This document shows, piece by piece, positions 33,041 to 42,388 of a stretch of DNA of 64,000 nt. Below the pieces are notes generated by a model. The model had not been told where the DNA came from. It saw only the letters and a program-made list of their open reading frames with translations, and did no database searches. How positions within the stretch are numbered: position 1 is the stretch's first letter; every line of letters starts with the position of its first letter. Made by a program: the position numbers and the translations under genes. Source of the DNA: Saccharibacillus soli. Its GTDB lineage: Bacteria > Bacillota > Bacilli > Paenibacillales > Paenibacillaceae. Location of the stretch: NCBI GenBank assembly GCA_002189105.1, contig NIOB01000008.1, positions 302,853 to 366,852 on the forward strand, given 5' to 3'.

Positions 33041-35083
33041 TTGGAAACCTTTGAATTGATCTTGCTCATGCTCTCGGCGATTGCGGTGTCCAACCTCATC
33101 AATCGATTTATCCCTTCGCTCTCGATCCCGATCATTCAGATTGCGCTGGGCGTTGGATTGACCTTCTTGCCCATACACGCGGAGATCGAATTGAATCCGG
33201 AATTGTTCCTGCTGCTCTTTATCGCGCCGCTGCTGTTCAATGACGGACGAATGACGGATCGCAAATCCTTCTGGCAGCTGCGTAAACCCATTCTGCTGCT
33301 CGCACTCGGTCTGGTATTCGTCACCGTGGGCTCACTCGGCTATATGCTGAATCTGCTGATTCCCGCCATTCCACTCGCCGCCGCCTTCGCGCTGGCCGCA
33401 GCTCTGGCTCCGACGGACGCGATTGCAGTAGGGGCGCTGGAAGACAAAGTGACCGTACCGCATCGAACGATGAAAATACTTGAAGGCGAATCGCTCATCA
33501 ATGACGCTTCAGGCCTGGTATCGTTTCAATTTGCGGTGGCGGCAATGGTCACAGGTTCCTTCTCATTGGGATCGGCCAGCGTGGCATTTGTGGGAATCTC
33601 AATCGGCGGGATTGCGCTGGGTCTGGTGCTCACTTTCGTCAAGCAGCTTTTTGTCCTGTGGCTGCGACGGCTTGGCATGGAGAACGTTACGCTGCATATG
33701 CTGATTGAGGTGCTCACTCCATTTCTTGTCTTTTTGGCGGCCGAAAAGCTTGGGGTCAACGGGATTCTCGCTGCTGTCAGTGCAGGGGTCGCTCACTCAT
33801 TGGGCTATCGCAAGCTCAACCCGGAATTGGCCAAACTGAACATCGTCTCCAAAAGCACCTGGTCGGTCATCATCTTCGTGTTAAACGGGCTGGTCTTCCT
33901 GCTGCTCGGCACCCAACTGCCCGAGATCGTGCAGACGGTGTGGGAAAGTCCCGATACGAACAATATTCAGGTCATTCTCTACACGCTGCTGCTCACCGTC
34001 CTGCTGCTGGGCATCCGCTACGTTTGGGTGCTTATCACGGGCGTATGGAAAGCCAAATCGGATGGCAGCGAAGGAGATCATGCGCCGCACAATGCCGAAC
34101 TTGTCACCGGTTCCGCCCAGCATACACCCGGCAAGTTTAAAAGTGCCCTGATCTTCAGTCTGGCTGGCGTTCGCGGCACAATCACGCTTGCGAGTACGCT
34201 GTCACTTCCTTTTTTCCTGGATGACGGTCGTGTATTTCCACAGCGTGATCTGATAATCTTCCTGGCCGCCGGTGTGATCTTATGGACGCTGTTAGCTGCC
34301 AACTATCTGCTGCCGCTGCTGATTGACGACGAAGTATCCAGCGAAAATGAAGATACGCAAGCTGAACTGGAGATTCTGCGAAACGTCGTGGTTCTGCTGA
34401 ATGAACAGACCACCGCAGAAAATGCTTCAGCGGTGAAGCTGGTCACCCATCAGTACAATCAGCGAATCGTAAAGCTCAAGCAGGCGGAGCTGATGGAGCA
34501 ATCCCAGCGCAAATTGATGATTCGCACGATTGAATGGCAGAAAGAATATACCGCACGCGAGGTGCGCGAACAGCGGATCAACCCTTTTATGGCCTATCGA
34601 TTCGTTCGGCGGCTCAACCGTCTGCTGTATCGGGTTACGCATGACCGACGCTACCTGTCCGAACTGCGACGCCTGCCGCGCGGCACGGTCAAGCAGCTCC
34701 GTCAGTATGTTGATCCTTCCACCCATCGTTTTCAGGATCGCAGAAGATCCGAAGAAGATTTTAAACGGGGAATCCATGCGTACGTGATCGAACGCTTGAA
34801 TGAACTGCTCACTTCCGGTGAGCCGGGGATCGAGAAGGAAGACATTCATACGGCGCTGCTGCGTAATGAACAGTTCAGACAGCGCAGAGACAAGAGCGCA
34901 GACGCCGCTTCTATTCGCCGCAGCTCGGAAGCCGAGCTGGATGAGGTGGCGCGAGTCGGCATCCAGCTGGAGCGCGATGAGATCCAGCGCCTGTTTGAAG
35001 CCGGGCGGCTGTCCCGCACCGGAATGAAGAATATGAAAAATAATCTGCTGGTGATGGAGCATGATCTGCGTGATCTGGCTTAG
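33041..35083 (+). CDS. Na+/H+ antiporter, CPA1 (NhaP-like) family
   Basis: The 680-residue protein has about twelve transmembrane helices (residues 1-435) with the CPA1 marks ALAPTDAIAVGAL (ion-binding Asp), EGESLINDASGLV and LAGVRGTITLA. A 240-residue cytoplasmic, charged, helical tail follows (440-680) that is probably regulatory. Start TTG 33041 follows AAGGCGG. The protein should exchange Na+ or K+ for protons and so control pH and salt tolerance. It is monocistronic, ending at a strong terminator. Confidence 0.9.
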   Translation: METFELILLMLSAIAVSNLINRFIPSLSIPIIQIALGVGLTFLPIHAEIELNPELFLLLFIAPLLFNDGRMTDRKSFWQLRKPILLLALGLVFVTVGSLGYMLNLLIPAIPLAAAFALAAALAPTDAIAVGALEDKVTVPHRTMKILEGESLINDASGLVSFQFAVAAMVTGSFSLGSASVAFVGISIGGIALGLVLTFVKQLFVLWLRRLGMENVTLHMLIEVLTPFLVFLAAEKLGVNGILAAVSAGVAHSLGYRKLNPELAKLNIVSKSTWSVIIFVLNGLVFLLLGTQLPEIVQTVWESPDTNNIQVILYTLLLTVLLLGIRYVWVLITGVWKAKSDGSEGDHAPHNAELVTGSAQHTPGKFKSALIFSLAGVRGTITLASTLSLPFFLDDGRVFPQRDLIIFLAAGVILWTLLAANYLLPLLIDDEVSSENEDTQAELEILRNVVVLLNEQTTAENASAVKLVTHQYNQRIVKLKQAELMEQSQRKLMIRTIEWQKEYTAREVREQRINPFMAYRFVRRLNRLLYRVTHDRRYLSELRRLPRGTVKQLRQYVDPSTHRFQDRRRSEEDFKRGIHAYVIERLNELLTSGEPGIEKEDIHTALLRNEQFRQRRDKSADAASIRRSSEAELDEVARVGIQLERDEIQRLFEAGRLSRTGMKNMKNNLLVMEHDLRDLA

Positions 35084-35167
35084 ATTGAAGCTTCGGTCTT
35101 GATGAAGATGTTCAAGAGCGCGCGTTAGAGCCGCTGCATGTGACGATTGCCAGTCCTGCCTGCATGA

Positions 35168-35201
35168 CAAAAAGTTCCGGGATCAGGGTCCCGGAACTTT
35201 T
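35168..35201. terminator. Terminator between antiporter and alpha-galactosidase
   Basis: The AAAAGTTCCGGGA / TCCCGGAACTTTT stem is nearly symmetrical and may serve both converging genes. Confidence 0.9.
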
Positions 35202-35261
35202 GGTGTACGCTCGATTGATGATCGAAGCTATGCGGATCGCACCAACTTTCAGACTCTTTTT

Positions 35262-37469
35262 TTAAGCTTCTTTAATAACATACAATACGCTCTGGAAGTC
35301 GCCGTTCAGCTGCGGCAGCGACAGGCCGAGATACATCAGCTCATCGCCTCCATAGACTTCGCCGCTCTCGCCTGTTCCCTGGCGGCCTTCCACGGTGTAA
35401 CGCTTGTTCGGGTCCAGCCCCTTGAGCTTCAGTCGGCGCAGCGGCGCATATGGCTCGCCCAGCACGCGGAAGTAAGCGGCGAACGCCTGGGAACGATCTG
35501 CCGATACATATGTCCAGGCCGTATCATTGCCCTCGAAGGGACTCTTGATGCGGTAGAAATCGCCAAACTGAATCAGTTCGCGCAGGCTCTTATACTGCTC
35601 CACCTGTGATTTTACTTCGACTTTCTCCTGCTCGGTGAACTTGGTCAAGTCCAGCTCATAGCCGAAGTTGCCGCTCATGGCGACATGTCCTCTCATTTCC
35701 AGCGGCGTGATGCGGCCTACCTGATGGTTCGGCACCGCCGAGACATGCGAGCCCATACTGCTTGCCGGATATACCACGCTTGTGCCGTACTGGATCTTCA
35801 GACGTTCGACCGCATCCGTGTCATCGCTGGTCCACGTCTGCGGCATGTAATAGAGCATGCCCGGATCGAAGCGTCCCCCGCCGCCGGAGCAGCTCTCAAA
35901 CAGAATATGCGGGAAACGCGATACAATCCGTTCCAGCACGTCGTACAGGCCCAGCATGTATCGATGCGCCGTCTCGCGCTGACGTCCAGCCTGAAGCAGC
36001 TCTGAACCGATCTCCGTCATATTGCGATTCATATCCCATTTTACATACGTGATCGGAGCAGATTCCAGCACTTTGGATACGGCATCCACGATATAGTCGC
36101 ACACATCCTGGCGGGAAAGATCGAGGATCAGCTGGTTGCGTGCTTCCGTGCGGCTGCGTCCAGGGACATGCAGGCACCAGTCCGGGTGAGCGCGATGCAA
36201 TTCGCTGTTTGGCGAGACCATCTCCGGCTCAAACCAGAGCCCAAATTCCATGCCGGTCGCCGTGATGTCCTGAGCCAGCTTTGCCAGACCGTCCGGCAGT
36301 TTGCGCGAATCTTCGAACCAGTCGCCCAGCGAGCTGTTGTCGCTGTCGCGTTTGCCGAACCAGCCATCATCCAGCACGAATAATTCAATGCCCAGCTCCT
36401 GGCCTGCGGCTGCGATCTCCTTGATCTTGTCCGCGTTAAAATCGAAATAAGTCGCTTCCCAGTTGTTAACCAGCACGGGACGTGCCTTGTCACGGAATTC
36501 GCCGCGGCTCAGCCGTGTACGATACAGCTTGTGGTAGATGCGCGACATTCCGCCCAGCCCCTCCGATGAGCGCACCATAACCGCCTCCGGCGCCTGGAAC
36601 TGCTCACCTGCTTCAAGCTGCCATTCAAAGTCGAACGGCTGGATGCCGATCTGCACACGCGTCGTGCCAAATGGATCGACTTCGGCCTGACCGAGGAAGC
36701 CGCCGCTGTAGACGAGGCTGAAGCCATACACTTCACCTTGATCTTCATTGGCGTCCTTACCCAGTAGAGCGATAAACGGATTCTGTACGTGACTGCTTGC
36801 TCCGCGTTTGCTGTCCACACGGTGGATGCCCGGAACCAATTGGCGCTTATGGATATGACGTTCGCGCGTCCAGGAACCGGACAATTGAAGGAATTCAAAT
36901 TCGCTGTGGTCGAAGTCCACGCTTGCGCTCAGTACGCGGCCCAAAGCGATCGTCTCCTGCCCGTCGTTCACGAAACGTACCGAACGGGTGATGACGTCCA
37001 GCTCATGGAAGACGGTATAGCTCAAAAGGGTGCGCAGTCCGGTCAGCTCGTCCCGCAGATGAATGACCAAGGTATCCGCTTCGGCATCATTTTCCACATA
37101 GGTAGCCGGCAGGCCTTCTAACTTGGGCTTGCCCGGAATCACTTCATGACGTTCATATTGAAGGCGGCTCACCGTCGATCCATTCGAGTAGCGAGCTTCA
37201 AATGCCGGTTCGCGGAAGTCGCCGCTTCCGTACGATGGATATTCCTGCGGCAGGGTATCCAGCGAGAAGTTTGGCGCTTCAGCGCTCAGATTCGGACTGA
37301 ACGAACAGCGTTCGATGGAATGTAGACGGCGGCTGAAGGCTTCCTGCGACAGCTTGGGTCCCCAATAGATATGCGAAAGATGCGTAGACTCCACCAATTG
37401 AATAACATAGCTGGATGCAGCCGATTGCAAATGGAACGTTTGAGCTTCGGAATTGTAGAAGATAGGCAA
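35262..37469 (-). CDS. Alpha-galactosidase, GH36
   Basis: 735 residues with the GH36 layout: an N-terminal beta-supersandwich (1-340), a TIM barrel with VLDDGWFG, WFEPEMVSPNSEL, the nucleophile Asp in YVKWDMNR (about 480) and the acid/base Asp in WTSDDTDAVERL (about 545). SCSGGGGRFDPGML lies between, and a C-terminal beta domain follows. Lengths and spacing match the tetrameric Geobacillus AgaN-type enzymes. There is no signal peptide, so it hydrolyses imported alpha-galactosides such as melibiose or raffinose. A cre-like sequence lies just upstream. Confidence 0.95.
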   Translation of the reverse strand: MPIFYNSEAQTFHLQSAASSYVIQLVESTHLSHIYWGPKLSQEAFSRRLHSIERCSFSPNLSAEAPNFSLDTLPQEYPSYGSGDFREPAFEARYSNGSTVSRLQYERHEVIPGKPKLEGLPATYVENDAEADTLVIHLRDELTGLRTLLSYTVFHELDVITRSVRFVNDGQETIALGRVLSASVDFDHSEFEFLQLSGSWTRERHIHKRQLVPGIHRVDSKRGASSHVQNPFIALLGKDANEDQGEVYGFSLVYSGGFLGQAEVDPFGTTRVQIGIQPFDFEWQLEAGEQFQAPEAVMVRSSEGLGGMSRIYHKLYRTRLSRGEFRDKARPVLVNNWEATYFDFNADKIKEIAAAGQELGIELFVLDDGWFGKRDSDNSSLGDWFEDSRKLPDGLAKLAQDITATGMEFGLWFEPEMVSPNSELHRAHPDWCLHVPGRSRTEARNQLILDLSRQDVCDYIVDAVSKVLESAPITYVKWDMNRNMTEIGSELLQAGRQRETAHRYMLGLYDVLERIVSRFPHILFESCSGGGGRFDPGMLYYMPQTWTSDDTDAVERLKIQYGTSVVYPASSMGSHVSAVPNHQVGRITPLEMRGHVAMSGNFGYELDLTKFTEQEKVEVKSQVEQYKSLRELIQFGDFYRIKSPFEGNDTAWTYVSADRSQAFAAYFRVLGEPYAPLRRLKLKGLDPNKRYTVEGRQGTGESGEVYGGDELMYLGLSLPQLNGDFQSVLYVIKEA

Positions 37470-37492
37470 GGGAAATCCTCCGTTTCGATTGT

Positions 37493-37506
37493 CGATAGCG
37501 TTTGCA
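37493..37506 (-). promoter_or_regulatory. Possible cre (CcpA) site
   Basis: On the minus strand TGCAAACGCTATCG matches the cre consensus at all but two fixed positions. It is 24 bases ahead of the alpha-galactosidase start, which fits catabolite repression of a galactoside gene. A LacI-type operator is an alternative. Confidence 0.35.
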
Positions 37507-37718
37507 AAAAGGATGGAACTGCACGGTTGAACCGGCGTTGAATCTGACCGTCTGCCCGGGGCAAAGACTTTGGCTGGAGCGAATCACTTCATGTCATGAT
37601 CGCAGTCTATGGATCGGTCCTTGATTCAGTATAACCGCTGCAACGATCCTTCGAGAATGTCAGGATGCCGGATCATCATGTCATAAAGCCAGATAACCAC
37701 CATCCGCCTAACATGTCA
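37507..37718. other. Gene-free promoter region of the alpha-galactosidase gene
   Basis: No gene is visible between the alpha-galactosidase start and the SRPBCC gene's terminator. The stretch should hold the galactosidase promoter, but I see no clear -35/-10 pair. Confidence 0.4.
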
Positions 37719-37748
37719 AAAGGCCTCGGGGATGTTTCCGAAGCCTCC
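37719..37748 (-). terminator. Terminator after the SRPBCC gene
   Basis: On the minus strand AGGCTTCGG / CCGAGGCCT with one mismatch, followed by TTTTG. This is weaker than the others listed. Confidence 0.5.
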
Positions 37749-37831
37749 GTCTGTCCATTGATTTGTCGGTCTAACACGCTGAGATCCCGATTGTGTTGAA
37801 GGAACCTGCCGAGGGGGAAAATTGCAGCTTC

Positions 37832-38662
37832 CTAAGCCACAATACGCTCCAGATTGGCCAGACTCTCCGCCAGCGCTTGTTCATGGTCACGCTTGCCGAT
37901 TGCCCCCGGCACCTGCTCGCATATGATTGTAACCTGCGTACCTTCCTGTACCGCCTCCAGCTTCCAGGTCATCGTCATCTCGCCGGCATAAGCCGGATCG
38001 GGCGAATCAAAGCTTACAGATTGAACGATCCGTTCGCCGGGGATCAGCTCGATGAAGCGCCCTTCCACAATATCAGAATCCGGTGATGACTTGCCCTCGA
38101 ATGAGCCGGAGCTTCCGTTATGCGTCAATACCATGCGGTAACTGCCGCCTGCTTGGGGTTCAAAACGTTCGATTCGTCCGCGCATTCCGCCGGGCGGAAG
38201 CCAGCGCACGAGGACATCGGGATCGACAAATGCCCAATACAACGTCTGCGGCGAGGCTTTGATAATCCGTGTCACGGTATCCGTTCGCGTCCCCTGCGCC
38301 TGAAGAGGCTCGCGCCCCGCTACAATCCCCATGGCACCCAGAGAAGCTTTTGCCGTATGAGCAGCGGTTGGATCTTCCCATTCTCCCACGCTGATCCGCT
38401 GCATCTCCAATCGGCTCATTGGCCGCAGCGCATGGAAGAATCCAACGCCCGCCAGTACCGCGCCCACTGTCCGATAAGCCGCAATGCTGCTCTGCTGTAC
38501 CAGCCAGAAGCGTCCGCCTGCCCCATACAGATCCAGATTTTCCGCATACGAATCCGCCTGTTTTAATCCCATCTCCGTACTTCGCAGCACAAGCAGTACA
38601 CCGACGATTCCCAGCAGCAGCGAAATGACTCTAAGCGCGAATGACAATGACGATTTTTTCAT
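37832..38662 (-). CDS. Membrane-anchored SRPBCC (AHSA1-type) protein
   Basis: 276 residues from ATG 38662, which follows AAGGAG. Residues 1-30 and about 60-80 are hydrophobic helices. Residues 125-276 are an AHSA1-type START/SRPBCC domain (VTRIIKASPQTLYWAFVDPDVLVRWLPP, GGSYRMVL and a C-terminal helix). The family binds hydrophobic ligands or Hsp90-like partners. The N-terminal membrane part looks like a fused DUF4267-like region. The ligand is unknown. Confidence 0.72.
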   Translation of the reverse strand: MKKSSLSFALRVISLLLGIVGVLLVLRSTEMGLKQADSYAENLDLYGAGGRFWLVQQSSIAAYRTVGAVLAGVGFFHALRPMSRLEMQRISVGEWEDPTAAHTAKASLGAMGIVAGREPLQAQGTRTDTVTRIIKASPQTLYWAFVDPDVLVRWLPPGGMRGRIERFEPQAGGSYRMVLTHNGSSGSFEGKSSPDSDIVEGRFIELIPGERIVQSVSFDSPDPAYAGEMTMTWKLEAVQEGTQVTIICEQVPGAIGKRDHEQALAESLANLERIVA

Positions 38663-38791
38663 CGAGCACTCCTTCTCGGATGGCCCACTGTCGCCGCAAA
38701 CTGCCCGTGGACGATCCCTATGAAATGGTAGCTTATGATAAAAATTACGCTTGAACGTCACCCACCGAATCAGAAGCCGGAAAATTAACCG

Positions 38792-39451
38792 TTAGCGGCT
38801 CACGACGATATAGGATTGTTTGTAAAAAGGGTTGGTGCGCCACAGCTTCTCCAGCTCCTGAATCGACAGCTTGCGATTATGCGTAGGTGCATCGCAGTTC
38901 ACTTTGTGCCCCAATGAGTCGGCCAGATAGAAATATTCCTCGTCGTAACCTACAATTGGCGCAAAATGAGCATAACGCTGATCGGCATGAACCTTGATGA
39001 AGGCAATGACCGGCACGCCGAGACTTACCCGCTTTTTAAGCGTCTCGATGCTGCCCCGATAGAAGTCCGCCCGGTAACCTTTTTTCCGAAAAAGAACCAT
39101 AATGCCGCGAGGATCGACGGTGCCATCCAGCAGCTTGCGTGGGAACCCCCGGTACAGCTCATTGCCATCGGTCTCCACGCCAAGATGCCGCAGCACATAC
39201 GCACTGGAGAACGCCGCACACTCCGTGTTTTTTTGCAGATCCATCCGGTTGGGCGTCTCGATCATATAACGCTTGGGCAGATCTGCCGTTCGGATGGGAT
39301 CTCTGCGGGGCAGTGCACGATAGTAAGCGGCCACCCCTGCTACTACCGCTCCGGCTGCCAGCATCGGAAGATTGAGACTGCTGCGCCGGGCTGTCAGCTG
39401 TTCCTGCTCGGATCTGCTATCGTTTTGGTCTGATTCCATCTGCATCGTCAT
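38792..39451 (-). CDS. C39-family (papain-like) peptidase, membrane-anchored
   Basis: 219 residues. An N-terminal helix (LPMLAAGAVVAGVAAYY) anchors it. The catalytic Cys is in NTECAAFSSAY, the His in YAHFAPIVGYDEEYF and the Asp in LADSLGH, the order of C39-like peptidases. The ATG at 39451 is preferred because AGGGAGG lies nine bases before it. ATG pairs further upstream are possible. No ABC exporter is attached, so it is not a bacteriocin maturation enzyme in the usual sense. Confidence 0.78.
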   Translation of the reverse strand: MTMQMESDQNDSRSEQEQLTARRSSLNLPMLAAGAVVAGVAAYYRALPRRDPIRTADLPKRYMIETPNRMDLQKNTECAAFSSAYVLRHLGVETDGNELYRGFPRKLLDGTVDPRGIMVLFRKKGYRADFYRGSIETLKKRVSLGVPVIAFIKVHADQRYAHFAPIVGYDEEYFYLADSLGHKVNCDAPTHNRKLSIQELEKLWRTNPFYKQSYIVVSR

Positions 39452-39582
39452 CCCTCGTAACCTCCCTATTTTCATCATTTCCTTTTCCAAATATCCGACA
39501 ATTCGTTATAATTATAGGTCTGAATCCATCATTCCATTTATTGGTCAGCGTTGTCTATTCAACCACAAAGGAGCTGATGCCC

Positions 39583-40059
39583 ATGATTACCCTGCGTAAG
39601 ATCACCCTGGAGAACCGGCGAGCCATCTTCAATCTGGAAGTCGCTGAAGATCAGCAGCGCTTCGTCGCCTCCAATCTGTCCAGCGTCGCGTCTTGCTACG
39701 TGCTCACCACCAATGGAGGGACGCCGATTCCACTAGCGATCTACGCGGATGAGGAGCCCGTAGGTTTCGTTATGATTACGTATGGCATCACCGGGTATGA
39801 GATTCCTTCGATCGCCCATGACTCTTACTGCATTCTGCGCCTGATGATCGACCGCGAACATCAGAACCGGGGCTATGGCCGGGAAGCGATGACGAAGATT
39901 CTGGAGTTTATTCGCACTTTCCCCGCTGGCCCCGCGACATACTGCTGGATTCAATATGAAGCCGACAATCTGCCTGCCCGAAAATTGTATGAAAGCTTCG
40001 GCTTCCGTGAGAATGGAGAAGTCTGCGATAATGAGCCGGTGACGGTGCTGAAGTTGTAG
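39583..40059 (+). CDS. GNAT acetyltransferase, spermidine/spermine-type
   Basis: 158 residues from ATG 39583, nine bases after AAAGGAG. ITLENRRAIFNLEV, LRLMIDREHQNRGYGREAM (acetyl-CoA loop QNRGYG) and NLPARKLYESFGF are the pattern of BltD/PaiA-like diamine acetyltransferases. The substrate assignment is by family resemblance. Confidence 0.8.
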   Translation: MITLRKITLENRRAIFNLEVAEDQQRFVASNLSSVASCYVLTTNGGTPIPLAIYADEEPVGFVMITYGITGYEIPSIAHDSYCILRLMIDREHQNRGYGREAMTKILEFIRTFPAGPATYCWIQYEADNLPARKLYESFGFRENGEVCDNEPVTVLKL

Positions 40060-40081
40060 CCAACTGCAAGCCCAAGGGACG

Positions 40082-40492
40082 TCAGAGCCGTTCTTCCCCA
40101 TCTGCATACTCATACAGCACGACGTAAGGGAATCCACTTGCCTCAAGCAGTTCCTGTACATAACGTTCCTGCTCCTGCCGGGGGATGACATCATGAGGCG
40201 CGTGGATCTCCTTCATATTCACAAACAGAATCCAGGCGGTTTCCGGGTCTGCGAACTTGCGCTTGCCTTCCGCATCTTCGTTGGGATACAGCTCCACATA
40301 GACCTGCATCTCCTTATTTAGATTCCAATAATAATATTTGTAGACAAAAGGCAGATGAGCTTCCAGCAGGCCTTTGCTTTTGGTCTTGACCATCATGCGA
40401 TTCAGCGGTACGAAAAATGCCTGCATGTTCGCCGCCAGTGCCTTCTCGTCGGCAGGCGTGCTGATGATTCCGTATTCGAGATATTTATCCAT
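40082..40492 (-). CDS. Conserved protein, unknown function
   Basis: 136 residues from ATG 40492, preceded by GGAGAGGG. It is a soluble alpha/beta protein containing MVKTKSKGLLEAHLPFVYKYYYWNLNKEMQVYVELYPNE (abbreviated) and a C-terminal RYVQELLEASGFPYVVLYEY. No motif is recognised. It converges with the GNAT gene. Confidence 0.55.
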   Translation of the reverse strand: MDKYLEYGIISTPADEKALAANMQAFFVPLNRMMVKTKSKGLLEAHLPFVYKYYYWNLNKEMQVYVELYPNEDAEGKRKFADPETAWILFVNMKEIHAPHDVIPRQEQERYVQELLEASGFPYVVLYEYADGEERL

Positions 40493-40618
40493 GTGAGTCC
40501 CTCTCCTAAATATCACTGTTCGTTGAGCCAAATCAAAGTTTCAACTCCAAATCATTGTCAATCCAACAAGTGAAGTTTAACGCAGTCACGCCCTTTCCGA
40601 AAGTACACCCGAATAGAA

Positions 40619-40646
40619 CAAAGGCCGCTCCCAAGAGCGGCCTTTG
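40619..40646. terminator. Bidirectional terminator
   Basis: A perfect AAAGGCCGCTC / GAGCGGCCTTT stem with a four-base loop downstream of the FusB-like gene. U-runs are short. Confidence 0.75.
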
Positions 40647-40669
40647 CTATCTCGCCTATTGGCTGCAGC

Positions 40670-41314
40670 TTATCGAATCGACGTCAAAAATCGTTCTAAC
40701 GGAGCCGTATCCGTAATGCTATGGTTACAAGCTTCGTCATCCATACAGACATATTGACCAACTGACGAGAAGTTATCCGGCGAACTGCCCTTGAGCTTGA
40801 CGTTGAAGAATCCCAGTTCTTGATGTCGATTACAGAACATGCAGAAGCCCTTCTTGTTCGTCGAAGTGATCCGCCCTTCCACGCCCAGCATCTGTCCTTG
40901 GTACGGATACACAATGAACAGCCGGTTAGTGGCAATATCGATCCATCTTAGATAGGTCGTATGCGCGTAATCCAGACGTTCGAGATCGGGCAGCTTGAGC
41001 TTCTTCGCCTTGGGGAACAGCTTCTGTGCCTGCTTCGCGGTCACTTCCGGGAAAGGCAGCAGATACGGCTCCAGCGAATCCAGGTAATCCTGAATTTCAT
41101 GCGCCGCTTCATATTTTGCCAGCTGCTCAATAAGCGCCTTCTGCTCCTCATTCAATCCGTCGAAGGCTTCCATTGCGTTGTTCACCGCCGTCACACGGAC
41201 GGTATCGAGCACCTTGCGATCCGCGACCGTACGCAGGGTCTTGAGCAGGAAATTGGCCTGTTTGTTGATGACGTTCAGTTGATGATTGTGAATAAATGGT
41301 GTTTGCATATGCAT
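40670..41314 (-). CDS. FusB/FusC-family EF-G-binding protein
   Basis: The 214-residue protein has two parts. An N-terminal helical domain (1-135) is followed by a zinc-binding domain with Cys 158 and 161 (GFCMFCNRH) and Cys 190 and 196 (YVCMDDEACNHSITD). This is the FusB signature. FusB proteins bind EF-G on the ribosome and release it, giving fusidic acid resistance. Chromosomal homologues in Bacillota are common and may or may not confer resistance. It is monocistronic. Confidence 0.88.
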   Translation of the reverse strand: MHMQTPFIHNHQLNVINKQANFLLKTLRTVADRKVLDTVRVTAVNNAMEAFDGLNEEQKALIEQLAKYEAAHEIQDYLDSLEPYLLPFPEVTAKQAQKLFPKAKKLKLPDLERLDYAHTTYLRWIDIATNRLFIVYPYQGQMLGVEGRITSTNKKGFCMFCNRHQELGFFNVKLKGSSPDNFSSVGQYVCMDDEACNHSITDTAPLERFLTSIR

Positions 41315-41615
41315 AGCTTTCAGCCCCTTATAAAGTTTGGTTAAACGATAAGGTGCAAAGCCTGCGGAGCAAAACGTTCATGTTGAAAATCGGGGACGAA
41401 GCAGTGGATACTCTTCGCCCTACACAAAGTCCGCCCCTATTCAGGCTCTGCGTAAGGCCTTTCTAGCAAACGAGCAATCCGGTGCGTTCCACATTGCCAC
41501 GGCAAGACCCCCAGTACAATTGGTATAGGGGAAGTATAGCAGGAGCGGCGCCTGAGGGCAACGCATGTTGAAGCAGAAAGCCCCTCTATTAAGCCACTTG
41601 TGTTGTACGAATCCC
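41315..41615. other. Gene-free stretch
   Basis: The roughly 300 bases between the FusB-like and DinB genes hold the FusB promoter side and no gene with a usable ribosome-binding site. I see nothing else in it. Confidence 0.5.
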
Positions 41616-42062
41616 CTATCGAACAAACAAAATATAATCTACACCAACCGGCTCGATTCCGCTCTCCCTAAGACAAAGATTGATCTGTCCCCGATGGTAC
41701 TGTCCGTGGAGCGCCACATGCGTCAGGATATCCCCCACCGACGTCTCGAATGGACTGCCTTTGCTGTTGGAATAGGCGACGATGCGCTTCGGATCGGAAG
41801 CGGTCGCGTCAGCCAGAAATTCCGCATACCCCTCTGCGTTCTGCTGAAGAAGTTCGACGCAGAATACCAGATCTTGATCCGACCAGATCGGCATCCCTGC
41901 GCTGTCCTTGCCCCTGAGCCGAGTCAACCAGACCTGTTCGGCATGAAGCGTATGGGCAAATAATCTTAACGCCTTGCCGCCCGCCTTCGCGTTTTGCAAA
42001 GCTCCCAATATCGCCCGATTGGCCCAATCGAGATGGTCGAACATGTTCCGAATCGTGTTCAT
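41616..42062 (-). CDS. DinB-family protein
   Basis: 148 residues from ATG 42062, which follows AAAGGAGGAGG. The four-helix DinB/YfiT fold is marked by the three metal His: FDHLDWAN near the start, then HTLHAEQVWL, and THVALHGQYHRGQI near the C-terminus. Members include thiol (bacillithiol) transferases. The substrate is unknown. It is divergent from the MITE/MerR region. Confidence 0.82.
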   Translation of the reverse strand: MNTIRNMFDHLDWANRAILGALQNAKAGGKALRLFAHTLHAEQVWLTRLRGKDSAGMPIWSDQDLVFCVELLQQNAEGYAEFLADATASDPKRIVAYSNSKGSPFETSVGDILTHVALHGQYHRGQINLCLRESGIEPVGVDYILFVR

Positions 42063-42209
42063 CGCATGCCTCCTCCTTTTGTTCCTTCCTTTTTCGCTTC
42101 GCGCTCTGGAAAGTCCTGTTATCGCAGCCCGAAAAATTTTGCCGGAATGATGCTTGACTTCAACCATGGTTGAAGTTCTAAGATGAAGAAGTCAACAGAA
42201 AACGTTCTA

Positions 42210-42369
42210 GGGCGTGTACGCAAACTTCGAGGGGCGCAGATTTAGGCGAATTTTCGATCTCAACAAGGAAGGGTTCCGAAGGCGTGCCGGGGCACGTCAA
42301 GGAGCGCTGACGCCGTGGAGAGCGAAAAGGCGACGAAAGATGCACATCGTTAAGTTTGCGTACACGGCC
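42210..42369. mobile_element. MITE-like element, 160 bp, TA target duplication
   Basis: The ends are 18-bp terminal inverted repeats, GGGCGTGTACGCAAACTT and its complement at 42352-42369, with one mismatch. They are flanked on both sides by TA (42208-42209, 42370-42371). The interior has no gene. The length, the inverted ends and the TA duplication fit a non-autonomous element mobilised by an IS630/Tc1-mariner-type transposase. It has landed 19 bases before the MerR start codon, leaving the ribosome-binding site intact. Confidence 0.75.
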
Positions 42370-42388
42370 TAACCCGGAGGCCACCATC

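Noticed and set aside
40670-41314. FusB-like gene as an acquired resistance gene
   Set aside because: Base composition matches the backbone and there are no mobile signs around it. It looks like a native chromosomal homologue.
41441-41626. 61-residue minus-strand frame beside the DinB gene
   Set aside because: No ribosome-binding site, odd composition, and overlap with the DinB gene end.
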